DNA of 64,000 nt from CAWDDG01 sp963801065. Its GTDB lineage: Bacteria; Actinomycetota; Actinomycetes; Jiangellales; Jiangellaceae. Positions 41,190 through 49,870 of the stretch are shown here, one piece after another. The stretch is from assembly GCA_963801065.1 (NCBI GenBank), contig CAWDDG010000008.1:806001-870000 (forward strand), in the 5' to 3' direction. The translations under genes were made by a program, and so were the position numbers. Numbering within the stretch: position 1 is the stretch's first letter; every line of letters begins with the position of its first letter. The notes below the pieces were generated by a model. The model saw only the letters and a list, made by a program, of their open reading frames with translations, made no database searches and was not told where the DNA came from.

Positions 41190-42731
41190 CCGGGCTCGGG
41201 GTGACGCCAGGCCTCGACGCGTTCCGGGTATTGGCCAAGGACCGCCGCGTGATCCCCGTCGTGCGCCGGCTGCTGGCCGACGGGGAGACACCGGTCGGCG
41301 TGTACCAGAAGCTCGCGGCCGGCCGACCTGGGACGTTCCTCCTGGAGTCGGCGGAGCATGGCGGAGTCTGGTCCCGGTACTCCTTCGTGGGAGCCCGGTC
41401 GGCTGCCGTCCTGTCCGAGCGCGACGGCCAGGCCAGGTGGCACGGCAACCCGCCGGTGGGACTGCCGGAGGGCGGCGACCCGTGGCAGGCCCTCCGTGGC
41501 ACGCTGGCGGCCCTGCACACCCCGCGCCTGCCCGACCTGCCACCGCTGACGGGCGGGTTGGTCGGGTTCGTGTCGTACGACGCCGTACGCCGGCTCGAGC
41601 GGCTGCCCGACATCGCAGTCGACGACCTGGGGCTGCCGGAGATCTCGTTCCTGCTGGCCACGGACATCGCCGTGCTCGACCACGAGGACGGCACGGTTCT
41701 CCTGGTCGCCAACGCCGTGAACTGGGACGACACCGACGAGCGCGTCGACGAGGCCTGGGCCGACGCGGTCGCGCGGCTGGACCGGATGACCGCGGCCCTC
41801 GCCGCGCCGACGCCGTCGTCGGTGTCGTCGTACGAACCCGATGCCGCCGCCGTCGCACGACAGCCGAACCCCGCGGCCGGACTACCTGGCGGCCGTCGAG
41901 AGGGCCAAGGAGGAGATCCGCGCCGGCGAGGCGTTCCAGGTGGTCGTCTCGCAGCGGTTCGAGGTCTCGACGGCCGCGGACGCGCTCGACATCTACCGTG
42001 TGCTGCGCCGCGACAACCCGAGTCCGTACATGTACCTGCTGCGACTACCGGGACCTGACGGCGGCAGCAACGGCGCGTTCGACGTGGTGGGCTCGAGCCC
42101 CGAGGCGCTGGTCAAGATCACCGGCGACCGGGCGATGACGCATCCCATCGCGGGCACGCGCTGGCGGGGAGAGACGCCCGAGGCCGATGCCGCCCTGGCC
42201 ACCGAGCTGTTGGCCGACACCAAGGAGCGCGCCGAGCACCTCATGCTCGTCGACCTTTCCCGTAACGACCTCGGCCGTGTCTGCGAGGCCGGCAGTGTCG
42301 AGGTCGTCGACTTCATGACGGTGCGCCGGTACAGCCACGTCATGCACATCGAGTCGACGGTCATCGGCCGGCTCGCGAAGGACCGTACGGCCCTCGACGT
42401 GCTGGCGGCATGCTTCCCGGCCGGCACGTTGTCCGGAGCACCGAAGCCGCGGGCGATGGAGATCATCGAAGAGCTGGAGCCGACGCGGCGCGGCCTCTAC
42501 GGCGGTGTGGTGGGCTACCTCGACTTCGCCGGCGATCTCGACGTGGCCATCGCGATCCGGACGGCCGTCGTGCGGGACGGCGTCGCCTATGTCCAGGCCG
42601 GCAGCGGTGTCGTGGCCGACTCGGAGCCGGCGGCCGAGGATACCGAGAGCCGCAACAAGGCCGCGGCGGTTCTTCGTGCGGTGGCGATCGCCGAGTCGAT
42701 CCGGCCGGTGTCAGACGGCAGCCCGCCGTGA
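41186..42731 (+). pseudogene. trpE: Anthranilate synthase component I TrpE, frameshifted (likely assembly error)
   Basis: The first part (41186 to about 41870) gives VTGLGVTPGLDAFRVLAKDR, the Trp feedback motif in FLLESAEHGGVWSRYSF and LTGGLVGFVSYDAVRRLERL. The rest, from DYLAAVERAKEEIRAGEAFQ through SSPEALVKITGDRAMTHPIA, PIAGTRWRGETPEAD, DLSRNDLGRVCEAGSV and GTLSGAPKPRAMEIIEE, is in another frame. Length is 3n+1; one extra C in the CCCC near 41869-41872 would restore about 514 residues, the normal size. All catalytic motifs are otherwise intact. It converts chorismate to anthranilate with TrpG, which is not in the window. Confidence 0.92.
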
Positions 42732-43321
42732 GCGCACGCCGGGCGACTGTGGAGTACGGTGCCGCGCTGGTCGTCCTGGTGACGGGCGGGGTGCTCTGCC
42801 TGGTTGCCGCAAGCCGGCCATGGGGCGAGGCGACCGTGCACGACGGCCTCGCGGCAACGACCACTGCGGTCACCGGCCGTGACCTGTTCCCTCTGGCGCC
42901 GGCGGTGGGATTGCTCGCCGTGGCGGCGGTGGTCGCCGTGCCGGCCGCGCGACGGGTCGGTCGGCGCGTCGTCGGAGCGGTGCTCGTCGCGGCCGGTCTC
43001 GCCACGGCGCTGGGGTCGTACGGTCTGGCGCTCGAACTGCCGGCGCGCGTCATGACCTGGGCGGAACGGTCGGGCAGCACCACCGGCCCGGTGGAGAGTG
43101 CGATCGCGGAGCCGAACTGGGCCCGGCTCACCGTCCTCGGCGGAGTGCTGATTGCCGGTGCAGGCCTCGCCGTTGCCGTGCGCGGGCCGCGGTGGCCAGG
43201 CATGGGCAGGCGGTACGAACGCGACGCTCGCGTGGGCGAGCCGAGGACCGACACGCCCCGTACTGTCGCTAGCCGGGACACCTGGGACGCGCTCGACCGC
43301 GGCGACGATCCGACGGCCTGA
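42728..43321 (+). CDS. Trp biosynthesis-associated membrane protein (TIGR02234 / Trp_oprn_chp)
   Basis: 197 residues from the GTG overlapping the trpE stop. Four membrane helices with conserved ASRPWGEATV near residue 33 and EPNWARLTVLGGVLIAGAGL. This family is found next to actinobacterial trp genes; its molecular role is unknown. The C-terminal 40 residues are polar. Confidence 0.85.
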   Translation: MSARRATVEYGAALVVLVTGGVLCLVAASRPWGEATVHDGLAATTTAVTGRDLFPLAPAVGLLAVAAVVAVPAARRVGRRVVGAVLVAAGLATALGSYGLALELPARVMTWAERSGSTTGPVESAIAEPNWARLTVLGGVLIAGAGLAVAVRGPRWPGMGRRYERDARVGEPRTDTPRTVASRDTWDALDRGDDPTA

Positions 43322-43389
43322 CCTCCGTGCAACCCGGGCTGCGGACCGGGCACAATGGGCGGCAGTCGAGCCCCGAGCAGAGGAGAGAC

Positions 43390-43650
43390 ATGGCGGGGAA
43401 CAGCGAGCACAACGACCACGGCAACACGCCCGCTGCGTGGACCACCGTCATCATCGTCGTCGTCGGGTTCGGCATCGGCGCCGTGGCCGTGATCCTGCTC
43501 AACTGGCCGCTGTTCTGGATCGGCGGCGTCGGCGTCGTCGTGCTCGGCGCCATCGTCGGCAAGGTGATGCAGATGATGGGCCTCGGTCAGCCTCCCCCTG
43601 CGGCACACGCGGCTCCGTCCGCCCCGACGGTCCCGGACGGTCCCGGATAG
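43390..43650 (+). CDS. HGxxPAAW family small membrane protein
   Basis: 86 residues. The naming motif is seen in NDHGNTPAAWTTVII at residues 9-23, followed by two membrane helices and a Pro/Ala-rich tail. GAGGAGAG precedes the ATG. Function unknown; location between the Trp membrane protein and trpC is typical. Confidence 0.85.
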   Translation: MAGNSEHNDHGNTPAAWTTVIIVVVGFGIGAVAVILLNWPLFWIGGVGVVVLGAIVGKVMQMMGLGQPPPAAHAAPSAPTVPDGPG

Positions 43651-43654
43651 TGCC

Positions 43655-43987
43655 ATGGTCGCCGGGCGGCCTGAGAAGGAGCTCCCGCCGGTCACCGTCG
43701 GCGGGGTGACCCTGGACGTCGCCGGTAGGAGGGCTGTCGCCGCCGGCCGCGAGGTGCGGCTCACCGAGATCGAGTCCGCCCTGCTCGCCCATCTGATGGG
43801 TCACCCCGGCCACGTCTGCACCCGCGAGGAGCTGATGAGCGAGGTGTGGGGTTACGCGGAGGCGATGGGATCGCGGACGGTCGACGTCCACGTCGCCGAG
43901 CTGCGCGCGAAGCTGGGTCCGGCCTTGCGGATCCGTACCGTGCGCGGCGTCGGGTACGGGGTGGAGGCGCCGAGCCGTCCGTCCTGA
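43655..43987 (+). CDS. Stand-alone OmpR/PhoB-type winged-helix DNA-binding protein
   Basis: 110 residues containing only a Trans_reg_C domain: GGVTLDVAGRRAVAAGREVR, LTEIESALLAHLMGHPGHVC, REELMSEVWGYAE, SRTVDVHVAELRAKLGPA and RTVRGVGYGVE. There is no receiver domain, and no kinase lies nearby. It starts 4 nt after the HGxxPAAW stop and precedes trpC by 150 nt. It may regulate the trp segment or act as an orphan repressor; no target is known. Confidence 0.85.
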   Translation: MVAGRPEKELPPVTVGGVTLDVAGRRAVAAGREVRLTEIESALLAHLMGHPGHVCTREELMSEVWGYAEAMGSRTVDVHVAELRAKLGPALRIRTVRGVGYGVEAPSRPS

Positions 43988-44089
43988 CCTCTGACTTCTC
44001 GTGCCCGCGAAGCCGGCCGCCTGCAAGCGGCTGCGGGTCGGGCGGTGGGGTGCCGGAGGAATGCGCGCCCACACCTGGCTACCCTGGTG

Positions 44090-44095
44090 CGACCG
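44090..44095 (+). promoter_or_regulatory. -10 element (TACCCT) upstream of trpC
   Basis: TACCCT lies 42 nt before the trpC GTG, which has its own GGAG site at 44127. A separate promoter for trpCBA is plausible. No clear -35. Confidence 0.35.
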
Positions 44096-44137
44096 GTGCA
44101 TCGGTCACCGACCCTCACCAAACGGCGGAGGACGAGC

Positions 44138-44950
44138 GTGAGCGTTCTCGACGAGATCCTCGACGGTGTTCGAGCCGACCTCGCCGAGCGTCAGCAGCAG
44201 GTGTCCCTCGACGACCTCAAGGCGAAGGCGGCCCGGCAGCCACCCGCCCGGGACCCGATGCCGATGCTACGGTCCCCAGGCGTCTCGGTGATCGCCGAGG
44301 TCAAGCGCTCCAGCCCGTCCAAGGGCGAGCTGGCCGAGATCGTGGACCCGGCCGCGCTGGCCCGCGACTACGAGGCTGGCGGTGCGACCGCGATCAGCGT
44401 GCTGACCGAGCGGCACCGGTTCGGCGGGACGCTCGACGACCTGCGGGCGGTGCGCGCCGCGGTCGAGGCGCCGGTGCTCCGCAAGGACTTCATCGTCACC
44501 AGCTACCAGCTGTGGGAGGCGCGGGCCTGCGGCGCCGACCTGGCCCTGCTCATCGCCGTGGCCCTCGAGCAGAACGCACTGGTGGCGCTCGTCGAGCGGG
44601 CCGAGTCGATCGGGCTGACGCCTCTCGTCGAGTGCCATACCGCCGACGAGGTCAACCGAGCCGTCGACGCGGGTGCCCGGCTGATCGGGATCAACGCACG
44701 GGATCTCACGACGTTGAAGGTCGACCTCGACACGTTCGCCCGGCTGGCCCCGCTCGTCCCGGACGGCATCGTCACCGTGGCGGAGTCCGGTGTCCGAGGT
44801 CCGCGCGACGTGATCGAGCTCGCCCGCGCCGGCGCCCACGCGGTCCTGGTGGGCGAGAGCCTCGTCACGGGCAAGGAACCGCGCACGGCCGTCGCCGATC
44901 TGGTGGCGGCCGGCGCCCATCCGGCGCTCCGGCGCCAGGGCCGGGCGTGA
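44138..44950 (+). CDS. trpC: Indole-3-glycerol phosphate synthase
   Basis: 270 residues. SVIAEVKRSSPSKGELAEIV carries the catalytic Glu and Lys; ISVLTERHRFGGTLDDLRAV, VLRKDFIVTSYQLWEARACG, LIGINARDLTTLKVDLDTF and TVAESGVRGPRDVIEL complete the barrel. It closes the indole ring. The GTG follows GGAGGACGAGC. A longer reading upstream to 44045 lacks support. GTGA overlap with trpB. Confidence 0.95.
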   Translation: MSVLDEILDGVRADLAERQQQVSLDDLKAKAARQPPARDPMPMLRSPGVSVIAEVKRSSPSKGELAEIVDPAALARDYEAGGATAISVLTERHRFGGTLDDLRAVRAAVEAPVLRKDFIVTSYQLWEARACGADLALLIAVALEQNALVALVERAESIGLTPLVECHTADEVNRAVDAGARLIGINARDLTTLKVDLDTFARLAPLVPDGIVTVAESGVRGPRDVIELARAGAHAVLVGESLVTGKEPRTAVADLVAAGAHPALRRQGRA

Positions 44951-46200
44951 CCACGCGCGAAGAGGCAGCGGTGAGCACGGCCGGGGCGGGGTCCGGGGCC
45001 GTCACCGTCCCCGACGCCCGCGGGCGGTTCGGGCCCTACGGGGGGCGCTACGTTCCCGAGGCCCTTGTCGCAGCCCTCGACCAGCTCGACCGCGAGTACC
45101 GCGCGGCATTGGCGGATCCGTCGTTCGCCGGTGAGCTCGACTCGCTGCTTCGCACGTACAGCGGCCGGCCGACGCCGCTCACCGAGGCCCGACGGTTCGG
45201 GACGGAGGCGGCGAACGGTGTCCGCGTGCTGCTCAAGCGCGAGGACCTCAACCACACTGGATCGCACAAGATCAACAACGTGCTCGGCCAGGCGCTGCTC
45301 ACGCGGCGGATGGGCAAGACCCGGGTCATCGCGGAAACCGGCGCCGGACAGCACGGCGTGGCGACGGCGACCGCTGCGGCACTGCTCGGCCTCGAGTGCG
45401 TCGTCTACATGGGCGAGGAGGACACCCGCCGGCAGGCGCTCAACGTCGCCCGGATGCGCCTGCTCGGCGCCGAGGTCGTCTCCGTGGCCGCGGGATCGCG
45501 CACGCTGAAGGACGCCATCAACGAGGCGATGCGCGACTGGGTCACCAACGTCGAGAACACGCACTACCTGCTTGGCACCGTGGCGGGACCGCACCCGTTC
45601 CCGGTGATGGTCCGCGACCTCCAACGGGTGATCGGCCTGGAGGCCCGCGAGCAGGTCCTCGGGCTGACCGGCGGCTTGCCCGACGCGATCGCGGCGTGCG
45701 TGGGCGGCGGCTCGAACGCGATCGGAATCTTCCATGCGTTCATCGAGGACCCGGATGTTGGCCTGTACGGCTTCGAGGCCGGTGGCGACGGGCTCGACAC
45801 CGGCCGGCACGCTGCCAGCATCACCGGCGGATCGCCTGGCGTGCTGCACGGTGCGCGCTCGTACCTGCTCCAAGACGAGATGGGGCAGACCGTCGAGTCG
45901 CACTCGATCTCGGCGGGCCTGGACTACCCCGGAGTCGGGCCGGAGCACGCCTGGCTGCACGACACCGGTCGGGCCACCTACGAGGCGGTTCCCGACGCCG
46001 AGGCGATGGAGGCGTTCTCCCTGCTGTGCCGAACCGAGGGGATCATCCCCGCCATCGAGAGCGCCCACGCGCTCGCCGGCGTGCGCCGGCTCGGGCGGCG
46101 GCTCGGGGCGGGTGCCGTCGTGCTGGTCAACCTGTCCGGGCGCGGCGACAAGGACGTCGACACCGCCGCGCGCTGGTTCGGGTTGGTGACCGAGCGGTGA
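44947..46200 (+). CDS. trpB: Tryptophan synthase beta subunit
   Basis: 417 residues. GRFGPYGGRYVPEALVAALD, the PLP lysine in NHTGSHKINNVLGQALL (near residue 104), ETGAGQHGVATATAAALLGL and the phosphate loop CVGGGSNAIGIFHAF are conserved. It condenses indole and serine. GTG 44947 overlaps the trpC stop; GTG 44971 is an alternative start that removes eight residues. The end overlaps trpA. Confidence 0.96.
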   Translation: MTTREEAAVSTAGAGSGAVTVPDARGRFGPYGGRYVPEALVAALDQLDREYRAALADPSFAGELDSLLRTYSGRPTPLTEARRFGTEAANGVRVLLKREDLNHTGSHKINNVLGQALLTRRMGKTRVIAETGAGQHGVATATAAALLGLECVVYMGEEDTRRQALNVARMRLLGAEVVSVAAGSRTLKDAINEAMRDWVTNVENTHYLLGTVAGPHPFPVMVRDLQRVIGLEAREQVLGLTGGLPDAIAACVGGGSNAIGIFHAFIEDPDVGLYGFEAGGDGLDTGRHAASITGGSPGVLHGARSYLLQDEMGQTVESHSISAGLDYPGVGPEHAWLHDTGRATYEAVPDAEAMEAFSLLCRTEGIIPAIESAHALAGVRRLGRRLGAGAVVLVNLSGRGDKDVDTAARWFGLVTER

Positions 46201-47081
46201 CGGTGGGCACGGCGTCTCCGCTCGGGGCCGCCTTCGGGCGAGCCCGGGCAGAGGAGCGGGCTGCTCTCGTCGGCTACTTACCCGCGGGTTACCCGACGGT
46301 CGACGGCGCGATCGGCGCGCTGCGGGCCATGGTCGACGCGGGCGTCGACATCGTCGAGGTGGGTCTCCCGTACAGCGACCCGCTCATGGACGGACCGACC
46401 ATCCAGCAGGCCGTGGACGCCGCGCTGCGATCCGGGACGACGACGCCCGACGTGCTGCGCACCGTGGAGGCAGTCGCGTCGACCGGTGCTCCCGCGCTGG
46501 TCATGTCGTATTGGAATCCCATCGACCGCTATGGTCCCGTGCCGTTCGCGCGCGACCTCGCCGCCGCCGGGGGAGCCGGCGTCATCACGCCCGACCTGAT
46601 CCCGGACGAGGCCGACGGATGGCTGCCCGCAGCCCGTGGTCACGCACTCGACACCGTCTTTCTCGTCGCGCCCTCGTCGACGGATGCGCGCATCGCGATG
46701 ACGGCCGAGGCCTGCCGCGGTTTCGTCTACGCGGCGTCCACGATGGGGGTCACCGGTGTCCGTAGCGAGGTCAGCAGCGCCGCTGCTGCGCTCGTCGCCC
46801 GCACGCGCAGGTTCACCGACCTGCCCGTTGCCGTCGGCCTCGGTGTGTCGTCAGGCGATCAGGCGGCCGAGCTGGCCGGGTTCGCCGATGGGGTGATCGT
46901 GGGATCCGCGTTCGTCCGCCGCGTGCTCGACGCAACGGACGACGCGTCGAGCCGCACGGCAGTCGCCGCTCTGGCGGCTGCGCTGAGCGAGGGCGTCCGG
47001 CGCGGGAACCCGGCCGTCGGCCGTCGAGTTGTACCGTCGACCGCGACACGACCCGGAGGAACCCGTCCCGATGAGCCGTGA
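46197..47081 (+). CDS. trpA: Tryptophan synthase alpha subunit
   Basis: 294 residues. The catalytic Glu and Asp lie in VDIVEVGLPYSDPLMDGPTI; VMSYWNPIDRYG, GVITPDLIPDEAD, GFVYAASTMGVTGVRSEV and VGLGVSSGDQAAELAGFADG follow. It cleaves indole glycerol phosphate and channels indole to TrpB. The C-terminus is about 20 residues longer than usual (GRRVVPSTATRPGGTRPDEP) and runs 11 nt into the next gene. Confidence 0.95.
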   Translation: MTVGTASPLGAAFGRARAEERAALVGYLPAGYPTVDGAIGALRAMVDAGVDIVEVGLPYSDPLMDGPTIQQAVDAALRSGTTTPDVLRTVEAVASTGAPALVMSYWNPIDRYGPVPFARDLAAAGGAGVITPDLIPDEADGWLPAARGHALDTVFLVAPSSTDARIAMTAEACRGFVYAASTMGVTGVRSEVSSAAAALVARTRRFTDLPVAVGLGVSSGDQAAELAGFADGVIVGSAFVRRVLDATDDASSRTAVAALAAALSEGVRRGNPAVGRRVVPSTATRPGGTRPDEP

Positions 47082-47820
47082 CAAGGCTGCCATCCGCGCC
47101 CGCGCCAAGGAGATGCGTGAGCAGCAGGCCCGCCAGGAACGCCGGCGTGAGCAGCTCCTGCGGTTCGGCATCGGCGCCGCGGTGCTCGCGGCCGTGGTGG
47201 TCGTCGGCATCGCGATCCAGGCCGGCCGGTCGGGCGACGGCGGCGGCAACGGCGACAGCGGCGACCTCGTGGCCGTGGAGAGCTCGGTCGACGTCCCGGC
47301 CGCCCGCGACGACGGCGGCACGGGCATCACCCTGGGCGACGAGAGCGCACCCGTGACCGTCGACATCTGGGTCGACTTCAGCTGTCCGCACTGCAAGGAC
47401 TTCGAGGCCACGAACGGCGAGACGATCGACGAGCTGGCCGCGTCCGGTGACGCCGCGTTCGTCTACCACCCGGCGTCGTTCATGACAACTGAGTCGGCAG
47501 CGGCGGCCAACGCCTTCGCCTGCTCGGTCGACGCGGGACGTGCGTCGTCCTTCCTCCGGACCGCCTACGCCAACCAGGACAGCTACAGCGACGACGACCT
47601 CGTCGCGATGGGCGAGGCGGTCGGCATCACCGATGCGGCGTTCGCCGGCTGCGTCCGTGACAACAACTACGGTGACTGGGTCTCGCGTGTCCAAGACGGC
47701 ATGGGTGAGGCGGGGGTCGAAGCCACGCCGACCATCTTCGTGAACGGCGAACTGCGTGAGGATCTCACCGCCGCGACCCCCGACGACCTCCGCGCTGCCG
47801 TCGAAGAGGCCGCCGCCTGA
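47071..47820 (+). CDS. DsbA/thioredoxin-like membrane-anchored oxidoreductase
   Basis: 249 residues. A basic, helical N-terminus (RAKEMREQQARQERRREQLL), one membrane helix (about 32-50), then an extracytoplasmic thioredoxin fold with CPHC in DFSCPHCKDFEATNG near residue 106 and the cis-Pro in VEATPTIFVNG. It probably makes or isomerises disulfides in exported proteins. ATG 47071 follows GGAGGA at 47051-47060 region with good spacing. It resembles Rv2969c/Rv3673c-type proteins by architecture. Confidence 0.88.
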   Translation: MSRDKAAIRARAKEMREQQARQERRREQLLRFGIGAAVLAAVVVVGIAIQAGRSGDGGGNGDSGDLVAVESSVDVPAARDDGGTGITLGDESAPVTVDIWVDFSCPHCKDFEATNGETIDELAASGDAAFVYHPASFMTTESAAAANAFACSVDAGRASSFLRTAYANQDSYSDDDLVAMGEAVGITDAAFAGCVRDNNYGDWVSRVQDGMGEAGVEATPTIFVNGELREDLTAATPDDLRAAVEEAAA

Positions 47821-47840
47821 GGCCCCCATCGTCGACCGGG

Positions 47841-47846
47841 TAGCGT
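47841..47846 (+). promoter_or_regulatory. -10 element (TAGCGT) for lgt
   Basis: TAGCGT ends 6 nt before the lgt GTG at 47853, only 21 nt after the preceding stop. Leaderless geometry, no ribosome site. Confidence 0.5.
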
Positions 47847-47852
47847 CTGGCC

Positions 47853-48809
47853 GTGCTCACCACCGCGCCCGCGTCGTTCGCCTTCGCCCTGCCGGCGTCG
47901 ATCCCGAGCCCGCCCGAGTCCGTCTGGCATCTGGGGCCCATCCCGCTACGTGCGTATGCACTGTCCATCCTGGCCGGCATCGTGCTCGCCATCTGGCTCG
48001 GCAACCGCCGGTGGATCGCCCGCGGCGGCGAGCCGGGCGTGGTCGGAGACATTGCGATCTGGGCGGTGCCTTTCGGGATCGTCGGCGGCCGGCTCTACCA
48101 CGTCGCGACCGACTGGGAGCTGTACTTCGGCGAGGGTGGCGATCCGGTCGAGGCGCTGAAGATCTGGGAGGGCGGCCTCGGCGTCTGGGGCGCGATCGCC
48201 CTCGGCGGCGTCGGTGCCTGGATCGGCGCGCGCCGCCGCGGCGTTCCGCTGCCGGCCCTGGCCGACGCGCTGGCTCCTGGCATTGTGCTCGCGCAGGCTG
48301 TCGGACGGTGGGGCAACTGGTTCAACCAGGAGCTGTTCGGGCGGCCCACCGATCTGCCGTGGGGCCTGGAGATCGACCCAGCGTTCCGGCCGGCACGGTT
48401 CGCCGACGCTGAGACCTTCCACCCGACGTTTCTCTACGAGTCGCTCTGGTGCATCGGAGTCGCGCTCGTGCTGCTGTGGGCGGACCGAAGGTTCCGGATG
48501 GGTCACGGCCGGGTGTTCGCCCTGTACGTGGCGCTCTACACGGTCGGGCGCGGCTGGATCGAGGCGCTGCGCGTGGACCCGGCGAACGAGCTGTTCGGAC
48601 TGCGGCTGAACGTGTGGACGTCGATCCTGCTGTTCACCGGAGCAGTCGTGTACATCGTCGCCTCATCCCGGCTGCGACCCGGTCGTGAGGATCCGGCAGC
48701 ACTCCGGGCGGCAGAGCCGCCAGCGGAACGGGCCGCGCCGGGTGCGGAGCCGGCCGTCGGCGCGGAGGCCGGAACCGACGCCGATGCTCCGCCCGCCGAC
48801 CGGAGCTGA
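47853..48809 (+). CDS. lgt: Prolipoprotein diacylglyceryl transferase
   Basis: 318 residues, seven membrane helices. LGPIPLRAYALSILAGIVLA, GGRLYHVATDW, GRWGNWFNQELFGRPTDLPW and HPTFLYESLW match Lgt signatures, including the invariant Arg/His region. It attaches diacylglycerol to lipoprotein cysteines, the step before LspA. The C-terminal 45 residues are Ala/Pro/Glu-rich and disordered, common in actinobacteria. Confidence 0.95.
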   Translation: MLTTAPASFAFALPASIPSPPESVWHLGPIPLRAYALSILAGIVLAIWLGNRRWIARGGEPGVVGDIAIWAVPFGIVGGRLYHVATDWELYFGEGGDPVEALKIWEGGLGVWGAIALGGVGAWIGARRRGVPLPALADALAPGIVLAQAVGRWGNWFNQELFGRPTDLPWGLEIDPAFRPARFADAETFHPTFLYESLWCIGVALVLLWADRRFRMGHGRVFALYVALYTVGRGWIEALRVDPANELFGLRLNVWTSILLFTGAVVYIVASSRLRPGREDPAALRAAEPPAERAAPGAEPAVGAEAGTDADAPPADRS

Positions 48810-48815
48810 CCAACC

Positions 48816-48975
48816 TGTCAGGCCGGCGGAGCTTGTGACCAGGCAGAATGCGCGGCCTCGCACTGACAGCTCGGACGCGCCGGACTTGTCAGGACGGGCC
48901 GAGCCACTGACCCGGGTCGACGCCGGCTCCGAGCCTGACAGGGTCGTGAGCGGGCGCCACCAGGGCCCTGACAGG
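48816..48975. repeat. Array of TGTCAG inverted repeats between lgt and the VIT1 gene
   Basis: Core sites: TGTCAGG 48816-48822, CTGACAG 48863-48869, TGTCAGG 48887-48893, CCTGACAGG 48934-48942 and CCTGACAGG 48967-48975. The first four form two inverted-repeat units of about 53 bp (48816-48868 and 48887-48940) with related interiors. No ORF with coding character covers them. They may be regulator sites or a small repeat element. The rest of the 238-bp gap holds only the VIT1 -10. Confidence 0.6.
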
Positions 48976-49034
48976 TACGAAGCAGCCGGGTCAGGTAAGC
49001 CTCATCATCGTTGTTCGCTGGTGTCGTCGGGCCC

Positions 49035-49040
49035 TAGCCT
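49035..49040 (+). promoter_or_regulatory. -10 element (TAGCCT) for the VIT1-family gene
   Basis: TAGCCT ends 7 nt before the ATG at 49048; no ribosome site. Leaderless transcript inferred. Confidence 0.55.
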
Positions 49041-49047
49041 GAATCGC

Positions 49048-49782
49048 ATGACCAGCGAACGAGCCTCCGCGTCGCCCGGCGGTGTCGCCACTCCGGTCGG
49101 ACACGAGCACCCGGACGTGACGGGGGGCTGGCTGCGCCCAGCGGTGTTCGGCGCGATGGACGGGCTGGTGTCGAACTTCGCCCTGATCGCGGGCGTTGCC
49201 GGCGGCAGCGGCGACCGCCAGGTGATCGTGCTCGCAGGCCTGGCCGGCCTCGCGGCCGGCGCATTCAGCATGGCCGCGGGCGAGTACACGTCCGTGGCCG
49301 CACAGGCAGAGCTCGCCGAGGCGGAAATCGCGGTCGAGCGCCGGGAACTGATCATCAACCCGCACGGCGAGGAGCAGGAGCTGGCGGAGTTGTACGCCGC
49401 GAAGGGCCTGGACGCCGAACTGGCGGCAGAGGTCGCCAGACAGCTGCACCGCGACCCGGACCTCGCGCTCGACGTCCATGCCCGGGAGGAGCTCGGCGTC
49501 ACGCTCGACGACCTGCCGTCGCCGCGGCTGGCAGCGGCGTCGTCGTTCCTCTCGTTCGCGGCCGGCGCCCTGGTACCCGTGCTGCCCTACCTCTTCGGGG
49601 CTCACGCGCTCTGGCCGGCAGTGGTCGTCGCCCTCCTCGGCCTGTTCCTCTGCGGAGCGGTGGTCACCCGGGTGACCTCGCGCCCGTGGTGGTTCGGCGG
49701 ACTGCGCCAGCTCGTCCTCGGCGCCGCCGCAGCCGCGCTGACGTATGCTTTCGGCAGCTTGGTCGGAGCCGGGCTCGGGTAA
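49048..49782 (+). CDS. VIT1/CCC1-family iron/manganese transporter
   Basis: 244 residues, five membrane helices. FGAMDGLVSNFALIAGVAGG and SMAAGEYTSVAAQAELAEAE are the VIT1 signatures, and the Glu-rich cytoplasmic segment (residues about 88-150) is the metal-binding insertion between helices 2 and 3. It likely exports or detoxifies Fe2+/Mn2+. The start is set by the leaderless promoter; the long upstream reading crosses the repeat array and is not coding. Confidence 0.9.
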   Translation: MTSERASASPGGVATPVGHEHPDVTGGWLRPAVFGAMDGLVSNFALIAGVAGGSGDRQVIVLAGLAGLAAGAFSMAAGEYTSVAAQAELAEAEIAVERRELIINPHGEEQELAELYAAKGLDAELAAEVARQLHRDPDLALDVHAREELGVTLDDLPSPRLAAASSFLSFAAGALVPVLPYLFGAHALWPAVVVALLGLFLCGAVVTRVTSRPWWFGGLRQLVLGAAAAALTYAFGSLVGAGLG

Positions 49783-49870
49783 CGAGCCCGGTTGGACAGT
49801 CTCCGCCGCACCCGCGCAGGGCCAATGCAGTCCCTCGCACCCGCCGCCAGATCCGACGACGGGAGCGCCC

